Shown here piece by piece: positions 36,690 through 46,235 of a stretch of 64,000 nucleotides of DNA. Below the pieces are notes generated by a model. That model was not told the DNA's origin, ran no database searches, and was given only the letters and a program-made list of their open reading frames with translations. This DNA is from Meiothermus taiwanensis DSM 14542 (GTDB lineage: Bacteria > Deinococcota > Deinococci > Deinococcales > Thermaceae): contig AXWR01000010.1 in NCBI GenBank assembly GCA_000482765.1, positions 28,516 to 92,515 of the forward strand. Reading direction: 5' to 3'. Made by a program: the position numbers and the translations under genes. Numbering within the stretch: position 1 is the stretch's first letter; every line of letters begins with the position of its first letter.

Positions 36690-37835
36690 ATGCCCATTGA
36701 TTTCACCCTGACCGAGGAACAAAAGGAGCTGCAAAAGCTGGCCCGGCGCTTCGCCAGGGAGCAGATCGCGCCGGTGGCGGCCGAGTACGACCGTAAAGAG
36801 GAAGTGCCCTGGGGCGTGATAGAGAAGCTGTACGAGGTGGGCCTGCTCAACGCTATCATCCCCGAGGCCTACGGCGGCATGGGTTTGGGGATGCTCGAGG
36901 AAGTCATCATTGGCGAGGAGCTGGCCTGGGGCTGCATGGGCATCTACACCATCCCCATGGCCTCCGACCTGGGCATCACCCCCATTCTGCTGGCCGGAAC
37001 CCACGAGCAGAAGCAACGCTTCTTCAAGAAACTCACCGAAAAACCGGCCCTGGCCGCCTTTGCCCTCTCCGAACCCGGCAACGGCTCCGACGCCGCGGCC
37101 CTGCGCACGCGGGCGGTGCGGGACGGGGACTACTACGTTCTAAACGGCACCAAGACCTGGATCTCCAACGGTGGCGAGGCCGAGACCGTGGTGGTGTTTG
37201 CTACCGTGAACCCGGAGCTGCGCCACAAGGGTGTGGTGGCTTTGGTGGTGGAGAAGGGCACCCCCGGCTTCAAGGCCCACAAACTCCACGGCAAGATGGG
37301 CCAGCGGGCCAGCGGCACCTACGAGCTGGTCTTCGAGGACTGCCGGGTGCCGGTGGAAAACCGGCTGGGCCAGGAGGGCGACGGCTTCAAGATCGCCATG
37401 CAGACCCTGGACAAGACCCGCATCCCGGTGGCTGCGGGCAGCCTGGGGGTGGCCCGGCGGGCCCTCGAGGAGGCCACCAGGTACGCCAGGGAACGCGAGG
37501 CCTTTGGCAAGCCCATCGCCGAGTTTCAGGCCATCCAGTTCAAGCTGGCCGAGATGCTGATGGGCCTCGAGACCGCCCGTACCTACACCTACTACGCGGC
37601 CTGGCTGGTAGACACCCACCAGCCCCACGCCCACGCCGCGGCCATTGCCAAAGCCTATGCCTCGGAGATGGCCTTCGAGGCGGCCAACCAGGCCATCCAG
37701 ATTCACGGCGGCTATGGCTATATGCAGGAGTACCCGGTAGAAAAGCTCTTGCGCGACGTAAAGCTAAACCAGATTTACGAAGGCACCAACGAGATCCAGC
37801 GCCTCATCATCGCGCGGCATATCCTGAAAGGGTAG
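36690..37835 (+). CDS. Acyl-CoA dehydrogenase
   Basis: FAD flavoprotein that oxidises acyl-CoA to enoyl-CoA, about 381 residues. It starts MPIDFTLTEEQKELQ, the classical family N-terminus. FALSEPGNGSD is family signature 1, and IQIHGGYGYMQEYPVEKLLRD near the C-terminus is signature 2. The catalytic Glu is expected in YEGTNEIQR. The frame is open to 36555, but that extension is lysine-rich and unlike the family. Electrons go to ETF, encoded right after it, so the three genes probably form an operon for fatty or branched-chain acyl-CoA breakdown. Chain-length preference unknown. Confidence 0.93.
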   Translation: MPIDFTLTEEQKELQKLARRFAREQIAPVAAEYDRKEEVPWGVIEKLYEVGLLNAIIPEAYGGMGLGMLEEVIIGEELAWGCMGIYTIPMASDLGITPILLAGTHEQKQRFFKKLTEKPALAAFALSEPGNGSDAAALRTRAVRDGDYYVLNGTKTWISNGGEAETVVVFATVNPELRHKGVVALVVEKGTPGFKAHKLHGKMGQRASGTYELVFEDCRVPVENRLGQEGDGFKIAMQTLDKTRIPVAAGSLGVARRALEEATRYAREREAFGKPIAEFQAIQFKLAEMLMGLETARTYTYYAAWLVDTHQPHAHAAAIAKAYASEMAFEAANQAIQIHGGYGYMQEYPVEKLLRDVKLNQIYEGTNEIQRLIIARHILKG

Positions 37836-37906
37836 GTTGTAGAGGGGCAACCCTTGTGGCCGCCCGCTCGTGAAGTCTAAAAATAGTTACAGCAAATGGA
37901 GGAGAG

Positions 37907-38653
37907 ATGAAGTTCGTTGCGGTTATTCGGCAGGTTCCAGACGGTGAGTCCCGCCTCAAGATCGAGGGGGGCAAGGTAGACCTGGGCGGGGTCACCATGA
38001 TCCTCGACCAGATGGACGAGTGGGCGGTGGAGGAGGTCATCCGACTACAGGAGAAGCACGGGGGCGAGAGCGTGGTGGTGGCCCTGGGCCCCGAGCGCTT
38101 CGAGGAGGCCATCCGCACCGCGCTGGCCATGGGCATTGACCGGGCCATCCACCTGGTGGCCGAGGGCTACCTCGACCCCATCACCCAGGCCGAGGCCCTG
38201 GCCAAGGTCATCCGGGCCGAGGCCCCCACCCTGGTCTTTACCGGCGGGCAGCAGGCCGACTGGGACTCCCAGGCCCTGGGGCCGGCCCTGGCCGAGGCCC
38301 TCGCGTGGCCGGTGGTGAGCTGGACGACCCAGATCGAGCTGGAAGGCGAGACCCACGCCAAGGCCAAACACGACCTCGACGAGGGGGCCGAGGTGGTGCG
38401 GGTGGCCTTGCCGGCGGTCTTTACCAGCCAGCAGGGCCTGAACGAGCCGCGCTACCCCACCCTGCCCGGCATCATGAAGGCCAAACGCAAGGAGCTGAAA
38501 AAGGTTCCGGTGAGCGCTAGCAGCAAGGTGGAGATTCTGGAACAGACCATCCAGGAGAAAAGCCGCCTGAACAAGATGATCGACGGTAAAGACCCGGTGG
38601 CTGCGGCCCACGAGCTGGTGCGGCTGCTGCACGAAGAGGCCAAGGTTATCTAA
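37907..38653 (+). CDS. etfB: Electron transfer flavoprotein beta subunit
   Basis: 248 residues. With EtfA it carries electrons from acyl-CoA dehydrogenases to the quinone pool. It starts MKFVAVIRQVPDGESRLKI. It has the AMP-binding region VVVALGPERFEEAIRTALAMG and the C-terminal PGIMKAKRKELK recognition-loop region. GGAGGAG immediately precedes the ATG. It lies 71 bases after the acyl-CoA dehydrogenase. Confidence 0.95.
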   Translation: MKFVAVIRQVPDGESRLKIEGGKVDLGGVTMILDQMDEWAVEEVIRLQEKHGGESVVVALGPERFEEAIRTALAMGIDRAIHLVAEGYLDPITQAEALAKVIRAEAPTLVFTGGQQADWDSQALGPALAEALAWPVVSWTTQIELEGETHAKAKHDLDEGAEVVRVALPAVFTSQQGLNEPRYPTLPGIMKAKRKELKKVPVSASSKVEILEQTIQEKSRLNKMIDGKDPVAAAHELVRLLHEEAKVI

Positions 38654-39606
38654 TGGGGGAGTACATGATTCTGGTTGTCTTGGAACACGACGGCCAGCGC
38701 CTGCGTAAAGGCGCTCTGGAAGCCATCAGCCGGGCCCGGCAACTCAGCGCTCTGGGGGCCATTGCCGGGGTGGTGATCGGTGAAAACACCCAGGCCGTGG
38801 CCCAGGAGGCGGCCCAGTACCTGTCCACGGTCTATGCTGCCGAGGTGGGCCCTTACACACCGGAGAAATGGGCCGAGGCGGCCTATGCGGCCGCCCAGAA
38901 AAGCGGGGCCAGGGTGGTGGTGGCCAGCGGAGGCCGCCAAAGCCGCACCTGGACGGCCCGCCTGGCCTACAAGATGAAGGCTGGCCTGCTGGAAGACACC
39001 CTCGAGACCAGCACCGACGGCCAGCACATCATCGGCGTGCGCTATAGCTTTTTGAACCGCGTCACCGAGAAGCAAAAAGCGGCCCTGCCGGTGGTGTTTA
39101 CCGCCAAACCCAACACCACCCCCCTGGCCGAGCCGGCCGGTAGCAGTGGGGTGGTGGAGGCCCTCGAGGTCGGCCGGCCCCCTACGGTGGAGGTGCTCGA
39201 GCGCCTGAGCGAGCAGAAGAAGGGCGTCTCGCTCACCGAGGCCACCGTGGTGGTGACGGGCGGGCGCGGGCTGGGCAGCCCCGAGGCCTTCGCGGGTGTG
39301 GAGGAGCTGGCGAGCACCCTGGGTGCCGCTGTGGGCGCGACCCGCGCGGTGGTGGACGCGGGCTGGCGGCCCTACAGCGAGCAGGTGGGCCAGACCGGCA
39401 AAACCGTTCAGCCCAACCTCTACATCGCCCTGGCGGTTTCCGGCGCGGTGCAGCACCAGGCCGGTATGAACAAGAGCAAGTACATCGTGGCGGTCAACAA
39501 GGACGCCGAGGCCCCCATCTTCAAGATTGCCGACTACGGCATCGTGGGCGATGTGCACCAGGTGCTGCCCGCGTTGATTGACGCAGCCAAGAAGCTGAAG
39601 GACTAA
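38653..39606 (+). CDS. etfA: Electron transfer flavoprotein alpha subunit
   Basis: 317 residues. FAD-binding C-terminal domain with VVTGGRGLGSPEAF, GATRAVVDAGW, QVGQTGKTVQPNLYIALAVSG and IFKIADYGIVGD. The N-terminal domain has the MILVVLEHDGQRLRK start. The first ATG overlaps the etfB stop as TAATG; a second in-frame ATG at 38665 has GGGGGAG 3 bases before it and matches the family N-terminus. The true start could be either. Forms the heterodimer with EtfB. Confidence 0.94.
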   Translation: MGEYMILVVLEHDGQRLRKGALEAISRARQLSALGAIAGVVIGENTQAVAQEAAQYLSTVYAAEVGPYTPEKWAEAAYAAAQKSGARVVVASGGRQSRTWTARLAYKMKAGLLEDTLETSTDGQHIIGVRYSFLNRVTEKQKAALPVVFTAKPNTTPLAEPAGSSGVVEALEVGRPPTVEVLERLSEQKKGVSLTEATVVVTGGRGLGSPEAFAGVEELASTLGAAVGATRAVVDAGWRPYSEQVGQTGKTVQPNLYIALAVSGAVQHQAGMNKSKYIVAVNKDAEAPIFKIADYGIVGDVHQVLPALIDAAKKLKD

Positions 39607-39961
39607 TACCAGCCGGCGGGATACGCTTTCTTCGCCGAGCGTAGCCAGAGGTGTGCTCTAGGATTCAAAAAGATGGCCTCTTGAGGTCTTTGGAAGCTTA
39701 TCTTTTTGAATCCGGTATAAAGTCCAGCACAACCCGAGGGCAGGCCCAGGCCTGCTCTTTGGTCTTAAAAAAAGCCAGTCATCCAACCGGTGCTGCACTA
39801 ACCGAATCTGGTATTGTCGTTGACCACAGCACGGCGCACCCGGCGTGGTTCGGCCTCGAGGTGCAAATCACCCAGGGCGGTTCTGAGGCCTGGAGTACAC
39901 TAACAGCGTATACCCACCTCCACGCGGCCGCGCGTGCTGGCGTGAGCCCCCCAGGAGTCCT
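39607..39961. repeat. Intergenic region with dispersed repeat copy
   Basis: 355 bases without a convincing gene. At 39606-39718 is a repeat copy from ATACCAG to GAATCCGGTAT, containing a stem of GGATTCAAAAAGAT (39661-39674) and ATCTTTTTGAATCC near 39700-39713. A second right-end motif GAATCTGGTAT is at 39804-39814. The segment GAGCGTAGCCAGAGGTGTGC matches 48718-48737. The remainder has no recognisable signal except AGGAG before the next gene. Confidence 0.6.
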
Positions 39962-40585
39962 ATGGTTGCCACACCAACAGCAGAATCCAACAAGATGCGG
40001 GAAGTAAACACCCTTTTAGAAGAGGGTCGGCGCTTGCAAAACCGTCTGGCCGATCTGGGGGCCGCCCTGCGCCAGGCCGCCGCCGAACTGGACGAGGGCC
40101 GCCCACCCTCCCCCGATCTTGCCGCCAGCCTGGTTGAGGTTTCGCAGGCCTTTGACGGGCTGCACGCAAGGGTGCAGCGCCTGCTGGGGGGTGGGCCGAT
40201 TGAGCCACTCTTACCGAAGGTGCTGGAAGCCCTCGAGGCCCACCGCAAGGCGCTGGAGGCGGCCGCCCTGCGCCAGCAAGCCCTGAATGTGCTGGAGCAG
40301 GTGAGCAGCCTGGTCTACCGGGGCGGTGAGGAGTTCCTGCCGCTGTCTGCGGTGCAGTTCGATGCTTTGGGCCTGATGCGCCAGCAAAAGGAAAGCACAG
40401 AACTCAACGCGACCGTTCTGGCTTTGGCTAACGGCAGCCACCCCTACAACCTGCTGATTAAGCTGGTGGTGGACAAAGGCATGAGCAACGAAGAGTGGGT
40501 TAGGGTGTACCAGCAGGTGGCCCAGGAGATCGGCCAGGATATTGCTGTGGCGGCTGCACGCGGCCAGATTGTGCTGCCCGAGTAA
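39962..40585 (+). CDS. Helical protein of unknown function
   Basis: 207 residues, almost all predicted alpha-helix with heptad-like patterns (LLEEGRRLQNRLADLGAALRQAAAEL and similar, about residues 18-43 and 80-110). It has no signal peptide or membrane segment. The C-terminal third (VLALANGSHPYNLLIKLVVDKGMSNEEWVRVYQQVAQEI, broken here as two motifs 'VLALANGSHPYNLLIKL' and 'MSNEEWVRVYQQVAQEI') seems a separate small domain. AGGAG lies 4 bases before the ATG. It is convergent with hisD. I do not recognise the family. Confidence 0.7.
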   Translation: MVATPTAESNKMREVNTLLEEGRRLQNRLADLGAALRQAAAELDEGRPPSPDLAASLVEVSQAFDGLHARVQRLLGGGPIEPLLPKVLEALEAHRKALEAAALRQQALNVLEQVSSLVYRGGEEFLPLSAVQFDALGLMRQQKESTELNATVLALANGSHPYNLLIKLVVDKGMSNEEWVRVYQQVAQEIGQDIAVAAARGQIVLPE

Positions 40586-40590
40586 ACCAT

Positions 40591-41838
40591 CTACCCCTTG
40601 GCCCTGCGATCCAGGGCCCGGGCGTGGGCTTCCAGGCCCTCTTCGCGGGCCATGCAGGCCCCGAGCGCGGCCAGCTTGCTGGCTGCTGCCTGGTTGAGAC
40701 CCACCACCGGGATGACCTTGAGAAAGTCCCGCAGGGCCAGCCCACCCCCAAAACGGGCCGTGCCGGCTGTGGGCATGACATGGCTGGGGCCGGCGATATA
40801 GTCGCCGAGGGCCTCGCAGGAGTGCTCACCTAGAAAAACCCCGCCAGCGTTGCGCACCTGTCCCAGCACGGCCAGCGGGTCGTTTACAGAAAGGCAGAGG
40901 TGCTCGGGGGCGTAGAGGTTGGCGAGCTCGAGGGCCTGTTGGAGGCTTTCTACCAGCACCAGACCGCTACGCTGCAGGGCTTGCCGGGCAATGCTGGCCC
41001 TTGGCAGGTCGGCCAGCTGGCGCTGAAGCTCTTCCTCCACACGCTCCAGCAGTTCACGGTAGGACGAAAGCAGCCAGGCTTCGGAGTCGGGGCCGTGTTC
41101 GGCCTGGGCCAGCAGATCGGCGGCCAGCAGCTTGGGGTCGGCGGAGGCATCGGCGATGATGAGGGTCTCGGTGGGCCCGGGCAGCCCCTCCATGCCCACC
41201 ACCCCATACACCTCGCGTTTGGCCAGCACCACGTAGCGGTTGCCGGGGCCCATGATTTTATCCACCCGGGGGATGGTCTCGGTGCCGTAGGCCAGCGCTG
41301 CAACGGCCTGGGCCCCACCCATGGCAAACAAGCGGTCGGCGCCGGCCACCCAGGCTGCGGCCAGAATGCCCGGATGTACCCGTGGGGGGGAAGCCAGCAC
41401 AATCTCGCCCACCCCGGCGACCTTGGCCGGGATCGCGGTCATCAATACCGTGGAAAGCAGCGGAGCCGAGCCCCCCGGTACATACACCCCTACCCGATCC
41501 AGCGGGCGCACCAGCTGGCCCAGCACCCCATCGGCGCCGGCCTCCAGGAACCCGCCCAGGGGCTCCCGCCGGTAGAAGGCCTCGATGCGTTCTTTAGCGG
41601 TCTCGAGGGCATCCCGCAGATCGGCGTCCAGATTCTCGTAGGCTTCGCGCCAGACCCGCTTGGGAATTTCTTCCACGGGGTGCCCGTCGATCTCCTGGCT
41701 GATGCGTTGCAGGGCCGCGTCGCCCTCTTGTTCGACCTGGCGTAGAATCGACCGAACTGTCTCCAGCGCATCGCCGTACTCTACGGTCATGCGGCGGTTT
41801 TTGAAGTGTTCGTGGATCTGTTCAGGGGTTTTGATCAT
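40591..41838 (-). CDS. hisD: Histidinol dehydrogenase
   Basis: Zinc- and NAD-dependent enzyme for the last two oxidations of histidine synthesis, 415 residues. Visible marks are [34 protein letters not shown] (family signature), and [14 protein letters not shown] with zinc ligands Gln and His. [26 protein letters not shown] (shown as [11 protein letters not shown] and AGPSHVMPT) carries the second His region near the C-terminus. No other his gene is nearby. It lies 107 bases after a gene of unknown function on the same strand. Confidence 0.95.
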   Translation of the reverse strand: MIKTPEQIHEHFKNRRMTVEYGDALETVRSILRQVEQEGDAALQRISQEIDGHPVEEIPKRVWREAYENLDADLRDALETAKERIEAFYRREPLGGFLEAGADGVLGQLVRPLDRVGVYVPGGSAPLLSTVLMTAIPAKVAGVGEIVLASPPRVHPGILAAAWVAGADRLFAMGGAQAVAALAYGTETIPRVDKIMGPGNRYVVLAKREVYGVVGMEGLPGPTETLIIADASADPKLLAADLLAQAEHGPDSEAWLLSSYRELLERVEEELQRQLADLPRASIARQALQRSGLVLVESLQQALELANLYAPEHLCLSVNDPLAVLGQVRNAGGVFLGEHSCEALGDYIAGPSHVMPTAGTARFGGGLALRDFLKVIPVVGLNQAAASKLAALGACMAREEGLEAHARALDRRAKG

Positions 41839-41945
41839 AAAGGCCCTTCTGTTCGGTACACACAGCGTGGCAAAACACCTCTACCCCAGCGTTGTAGGGT
41901 TTGGCTGGCTGACGTCGACTGTTGATCGTCATGGCTGGTTCTGTC

Positions 41946-42737
41946 TCAGGTATACCGCCGGCGACGTCGGCGCCGCCGGGCGGGGGCTTCGTTCTCCCGC
42001 TCTTTTGGGGGCTCACCGGACACCACCCGGGCTTTGGGAGGGTCGCTCGAGCCCCCCTTAGGCCGGCCTGCGTCACGCTGGCTCTTGGGGTGCGGTGTGA
42101 CCTCCTGGTTCTTTTCCAGTGGTTGGGGTCGTTGCCCGGGCTCGAGGCGCTGGATCTGCACCAGATCGGCTTCAAAAACGTGCTCCCCCACCTTTTGCGT
42201 AAAGCGCACCGGGTAGCCCTCCTGATCGAAGTACAGCAGGCTAAGCCCCGGACGCAGGCGGTAGACCCGCACGCTTTGCGCTTCCACCCCGCCGGTCGCC
42301 AGGGCCTGGTCGGGCAGGCGCTCCACATAGGCCCGGCCCCCCACCAGGGTAAATCGCTCTACCTGGCCTACTGCGATATCAAGCCCGCCCACGGCCAGGA
42401 TCAGGGAGAGGGGGTCGTGCATCGGGGTGAGGTAGGGGATGGCGAAGTCGTCCTTGCCCTGGCTGACTGTAACCAGGCCGTCCTCCGTCGAGAATTCCAC
42501 CTCCATCACCCGGGCTCCGTTGCCCTCGACCCGTTCGCGGTAGCGGCGGGGTAGCCCTTCGGGGTTTAGCTCGCTCTCCCAGCGCTGGCGGGTCTTGGGC
42601 AGCGGCAGTTCTACACTGGCCTCGAGCACCACCCGCAGGCCATCCCGGCGCGGCTCGATGGTAAGGCGTTGCTCGCCAGCTGGGTGCCCGGCATACCGCA
42701 GGGTGTATCGCAGCGCAGTTGGAACCGCCCAGTTCAT
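41946..42737 (-). CDS. Unknown protein with poly-arginine C-terminal tail
   Basis: 263 residues. The first ~190 form a beta-rich domain (LRYTLRYAGHPAGEQRLTIEP...) faintly like DUF3108-type proteins that bind lipids or envelope parts, but there is no signal peptide. After about residue 190 the chain is low in complexity (Pro, Lys, Glu, Gln, Ser) and ends with eight arginines followed by Tyr-Thr. Such a tail usually binds RNA, DNA or acidic membranes. It precedes hisD by 107 bases on the same strand. Function unknown. Confidence 0.65.
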   Translation of the reverse strand: MNWAVPTALRYTLRYAGHPAGEQRLTIEPRRDGLRVVLEASVELPLPKTRQRWESELNPEGLPRRYRERVEGNGARVMEVEFSTEDGLVTVSQGKDDFAIPYLTPMHDPLSLILAVGGLDIAVGQVERFTLVGGRAYVERLPDQALATGGVEAQSVRVYRLRPGLSLLYFDQEGYPVRFTQKVGEHVFEADLVQIQRLEPGQRPQPLEKNQEVTPHPKSQRDAGRPKGGSSDPPKARVVSGEPPKERENEAPARRRRRRRRYT

Positions 42738-42826
42738 GCCTTACATCCTACCAGGCTCAGTTTAAACCCAGTTTTTCAGCCCCAACAGCCTGGAGTACCC
42801 AGAAAGCTGCCACACCAAGAGCAGAC

Positions 42827-42862
42827 TATCTACACTTGTGTGTAAAATATCTTACGTGTAAG
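42827..42862. promoter_or_regulatory. Tandem palindromes upstream of isocitrate lyase
   Basis: Two related palindromes stand exactly 21 bases apart: TATC-TACAC-TTGT-GTGTA (42827-42844) and TATC-TTAC-GT-GTAAG (42848-42862 with one base overlap in counting). Both follow TATCT. They sit in an unusually A+T-rich 90-base stretch before aceA, about 100-130 bases from its ATG. The spacing of two helical turns fits cooperative binding of a regulator. Confidence 0.5.
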
Positions 42863-42960
42863 CAGATAAATAGTACACATTTTTATAAGTGTTGCTCTTT
42901 TTGATATACACAGTTGGATTTTGGGGTGCGCAAGCCATACTCAAAGCAGGAGGAAGGGCC

Positions 42961-44256
42961 ATGTCCAAACTGACCCCCGAGATGAAACTGGAAGCCGACA
43001 AACTCCGCCGTGAGTGGGAGACCAATCCCCGCTGGAAAGGTATCAAGCGCGATTACACCGCCGAGGATGTGGTGCGCTTGCGCCCAAGCCTGCTGCCCGA
43101 GCAGACCTTAGCCAGGGCGGGGGCCGAGCGCTTGTGGGAGCTTTTGCACACCCGCCCCTATGTGAACACCTTTGGCGCCTACACCGGGGCCCAGGCGGTG
43201 CAGATGGTCAAGGCCGGCCTCGAGGCCATCTACCTCTCGGGCTGGCAGGTGGCCGCCGATGCCAACCTGGCCTGGCAGACCTACCCCGACCAGTCGCTCT
43301 ACCCGGCCAACTCGGTGCCGCAGATTGTGCGCCGCATCAACAACGCCTTACAACGGGCCGACCAGATCGAGCGCGCCGAGGGCAAGACCGGCCGCTACTG
43401 GTACGCCCCCATCGTGGCCGACGCCGAGGCCGGGTTTGGCGGCCCCCTGAACGCCTTTGAGCTGATGAAGGCCATGATCGAGGCGGGCGCAGCCGGGGTG
43501 CACTGGGAAGACCAGCTTTCCAGCGAGAAGAAGTGCGGGCACTTAGGCGGCAAGGTGCTGATTCCCACCTCGCAGCACATCCGCACCCTGAACGCCGCCC
43601 GGCTGGCCGCCGATGTGATGAACGTGCCCACCCTGATCATCGCCCGCACCGATGCCGAAGCCGCCACCCTGCTCACCAGCGACATCGACGAGCGCGACAA
43701 ACCCTTTGTGAAGGAAGGTGAGCGCACCCCCGAGGGCTTTTATCGCATTCGCAACGGCCTCGAGGCCTGCATCACCCGTTCGCTGGCCTATGCCCCCTAC
43801 GCCGATTTGCTGTGGATGGAGACCAGCACCCCCGACCTGGAGGTGGCCCGCAAGTTCGCCGAGGCCATCCATGCGGTCTACCCCGACAAGATGCTGGCCT
43901 ACAACTGCTCGCCCAGCTTCAACTGGAAAAAGAACCTCGACGACGAGACCATCGCCAAGTTCCAGCGCGAGCTGGGGGCCATGGGCTACAAGTTCCAGTT
44001 CATCACCCTGGCCGGCTGGCACAACCTCAACTACCGCACCTTCGAGCTGGCCAAGAGTTACAAGGAGCGCGGCATGACCGCCTTTGTGGAGCTGCAGCAG
44101 CTCGAGTTTGCCGCCGAGAAGGATGGCTTTACCGCGGTCAAGCACCAGCGCGAGGTGGGCGCGGGCTACTTCGACGAGGTGCTCATGGCCATCACCGCCG
44201 GGCAGGCCTCCACCGCGGCTTTGGCCGGCTCCACCGAGGAAGCCCAGTTCCATTGA
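42961..44256 (+). CDS. aceA: Isocitrate lyase
   Basis: Glyoxylate-shunt enzyme splitting isocitrate to glyoxylate and succinate, 431 residues, the usual bacterial length. The catalytic loop KKCGHLGGK has its Cys at residue 192. Other marks are [34 protein letters not shown] (as [15 protein letters not shown]) and [19 protein letters not shown] lies 9 bases before the ATG at 42961; an upstream ATG at 42889 would add a hydrophobic stretch foreign to the family. Malate synthase is not in the window. A palindrome-rich upstream region suggests carbon-source control. Confidence 0.96.
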   Translation: MSKLTPEMKLEADKLRREWETNPRWKGIKRDYTAEDVVRLRPSLLPEQTLARAGAERLWELLHTRPYVNTFGAYTGAQAVQMVKAGLEAIYLSGWQVAADANLAWQTYPDQSLYPANSVPQIVRRINNALQRADQIERAEGKTGRYWYAPIVADAEAGFGGPLNAFELMKAMIEAGAAGVHWEDQLSSEKKCGHLGGKVLIPTSQHIRTLNAARLAADVMNVPTLIIARTDAEAATLLTSDIDERDKPFVKEGERTPEGFYRIRNGLEACITRSLAYAPYADLLWMETSTPDLEVARKFAEAIHAVYPDKMLAYNCSPSFNWKKNLDDETIAKFQRELGAMGYKFQFITLAGWHNLNYRTFELAKSYKERGMTAFVELQQLEFAAEKDGFTAVKHQREVGAGYFDEVLMAITAGQASTAALAGSTEEAQFH

Positions 44257-44277
44257 TTGGAGCCGAAAGTCAGCAGG

Positions 44278-44308
44278 CCGATAGCGGGCAGCCGCTATCG
44301 GTTTTTTT
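44278..44308 (+). terminator. Intrinsic terminator of aceA
   Basis: CCGATAGCGG (44278-44287) pairs with CCGCTATCGG (44292-44301) around GCAG and is followed by seven T. It begins 21 bases after the aceA stop and slightly overlaps the end of the convergent ABC-F gene. Confidence 0.92.
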
Positions 44309-46190
44309 ACAGGGCTTCCAGTTGCTCCGATACCTCGGCCCAGCGGGCAAAGGCTTGCTCGAGCTGGGCTTGGAGCCGGTGTTGTTCCTCGGCCATCCGG
44401 GCGTACTCGAGGTGGTGCAAAGGCTGGTTGGCCTGGGCCAGCAGGGCCTGAAGCTGGGCCTCGAGCCCGGTTATCTCGGCCTCCAGACGCTCTTTTTCCC
44501 GCTCGAGGTGCCAGCGGCCCTTGACCCTGCCGGGCCTGGCGGTGGCGGTGGGGTTCTGGGGCTTGGGGTCGGGGCTTTTCTCGGGCGCTGCGCGCACACT
44601 CCGGCGCTCCAGATACTCGCCGGGCGGGGCCGGGTAGTCGGTGAACTGCCCGTTATGGAGGTGCCAGGTACGGGTAGCCAGTTGGTCGAGGAAGGCCAGG
44701 TCGTGCGAGACCAAGAGCAGCGTGCCGGGGTAGCTGAGCAGGGCCTGCTCGAGGGCCTCCACGGTCTTTAGATCGAGGTGGTTGGTGGGCTCGTCCAGGA
44801 TCAGCAGGCTGGCCTGCTGCAGCGAGAGCGAGAGCAGGGCCAGCCGGGCCCGCTCCCCGCCCGAAAGGTGCTTGACCTGCTTGAACTGGGCCTCGTAGGG
44901 AAACATCCAGCCCCCCAGCGCAGCATGGGCCTTCTCGCCCAGCATGCGGTAAAGGGTCTCGAACAGGGTGAGCTCGGGGTCGAAGCCGGAGAGCTTTTGG
45001 TCGTAGTAGCCGATCCGCACCCCCGGCCCGGTTTTAACCCGCCCCGCCGGATGATCGGAGGGCAGCAGGCCCAGAAGCACCTTGAGCAGGGTGGTCTTGC
45101 CGGCCCCGTTGGGGCCGATCAGGGCGATGCGCTCGCCCTTGCGCACCAGCAGATGGGGTATCTGGAACAGCAGGCGCCCTCCCAGGCTTTTGTGCAACTC
45201 CCAGCCCTCCAGCACCCGCTCGGCGGTGGCTTCCTTCTCCAGGGGGAAGCGGATCCGTACGCCGGGCTCGTCTTGCTCGGGCGGCTGTACCGCCTCCTCC
45301 TCGAACTGGGCCATACGGGCTTCCAGGCTGTGCAGGCGCCGGGCGTGCTTGGCGCTGCTGTGGGCCCAGCGCTGGGCCTGCTCCAGGATGCCCTCGCGCC
45401 GCTCCTTCTCCTTGAGCCAGTTGGCGTACTCACGGGCTTCCTGCTCCTCCTGAAGCGCACGCTCGCGGCGAAAGGCCGAGTAGTTGCCCTCGTAGAGCCG
45501 GATCTGCCCGCGGCGCAGCCAGGCCACCCGCTGGGTTACCTGGTCGAGGAAGCGCCGGTCGTGTGAGACGGTCAGAATGGCACCACCGTAGGATTGCAAG
45601 AAACCCTCCAGCCAGGCGGTCATCTCGAGGTCGAGGTGGTTGGTGGGCTCGTCCAGCAAAAGCGCGTCCGCCCCCGAGAGCAGCAAGGCCCCCAGGGCCA
45701 GGCGCCGGGCCTCCCCCCCCGAGAGCACGCCGGCCTTCTCCTGCTCACGTCCCGCAAAACGCAAACCCTTGAGCACCGCCTCGTAGCGGGCCCGCTGCTG
45801 GTAGCCGCCAACGGCCTGATAACGCTCGTGCAGCGCCTCCCAGCGGTGGTAGATCTCGGGGTCGGCCAGATGGGCCTCGAGCCGGGCCAGCTCGGCCTCC
45901 ATGGCCTGCACTCGAGCAAACCCCCGCTTGAGCACCGACTCCACAGTGTCGGCGGGGCCGTACTGGGGGTCTTGGGCCAGAAGCTCCAGATGCACCCCCT
46001 CACTCCGGTAAATCCGGCCCGCGCTGGGCTCCAGCTCGCCTACCAGCAGGCGCATGAGGGTGGTCTTGCCCGAGCCGTTGGCCCCGACCAGGGCCAGACG
46101 GTCGCCATGGCGCAGCTCCAGGTTTACCCCGGCCAGCAGGTCGCGGGCCCCCAGGGTGTACTCGAGGTTCTCGGTTAATACAATCCGCAC
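44307..46190 (-). CDS. ABC-F family ATPase (Uup/YheS type)
   Basis: 627 residues, no membrane segments. Two ATP-binding domains are present. The first has Walker A GANGSGKTT, signature LSGGEARRL and Walker B ALLLDEPTNHLD. The second has GPNGAGKTT, LSGGERARLALL and LLILDEPTNHLD. They are joined by a charged linker of about 90 residues (the ribosomal P-site tRNA interaction motif region), and a C-terminal coiled coil is rich in Glu and Arg. ABC-F proteins act on ribosomes, rescuing stalled translation or protecting from antibiotics. The C-terminal coiled coil points to a Uup- or YheS-like member, not a resistance type. The start ATG is followed directly by MRIVLTENLEYTLGARDLL. Confidence 0.92.
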   Translation of the reverse strand: MRIVLTENLEYTLGARDLLAGVNLELRHGDRLALVGANGSGKTTLMRLLVGELEPSAGRIYRSEGVHLELLAQDPQYGPADTVESVLKRGFARVQAMEAELARLEAHLADPEIYHRWEALHERYQAVGGYQQRARYEAVLKGLRFAGREQEKAGVLSGGEARRLALGALLLSGADALLLDEPTNHLDLEMTAWLEGFLQSYGGAILTVSHDRRFLDQVTQRVAWLRRGQIRLYEGNYSAFRRERALQEEQEAREYANWLKEKERREGILEQAQRWAHSSAKHARRLHSLEARMAQFEEEAVQPPEQDEPGVRIRFPLEKEATAERVLEGWELHKSLGGRLLFQIPHLLVRKGERIALIGPNGAGKTTLLKVLLGLLPSDHPAGRVKTGPGVRIGYYDQKLSGFDPELTLFETLYRMLGEKAHAALGGWMFPYEAQFKQVKHLSGGERARLALLSLSLQQASLLILDEPTNHLDLKTVEALEQALLSYPGTLLLVSHDLAFLDQLATRTWHLHNGQFTDYPAPPGEYLERRSVRAAPEKSPDPKPQNPTATARPGRVKGRWHLEREKERLEAEITGLEAQLQALLAQANQPLHHLEYARMAEEQHRLQAQLEQAFARWAEVSEQLEAL

Positions 46191-46235
46191 AAAGGCCAGT
46201 TTAGCAAGTGGGCTACGACCGATACGCGCAAGCTT

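Noticed and set aside
39651..40007. 118-residue open frame upstream of the helical protein
   Set aside because: It runs through a dispersed repeat copy and has no ribosome binding site or protein-like composition.
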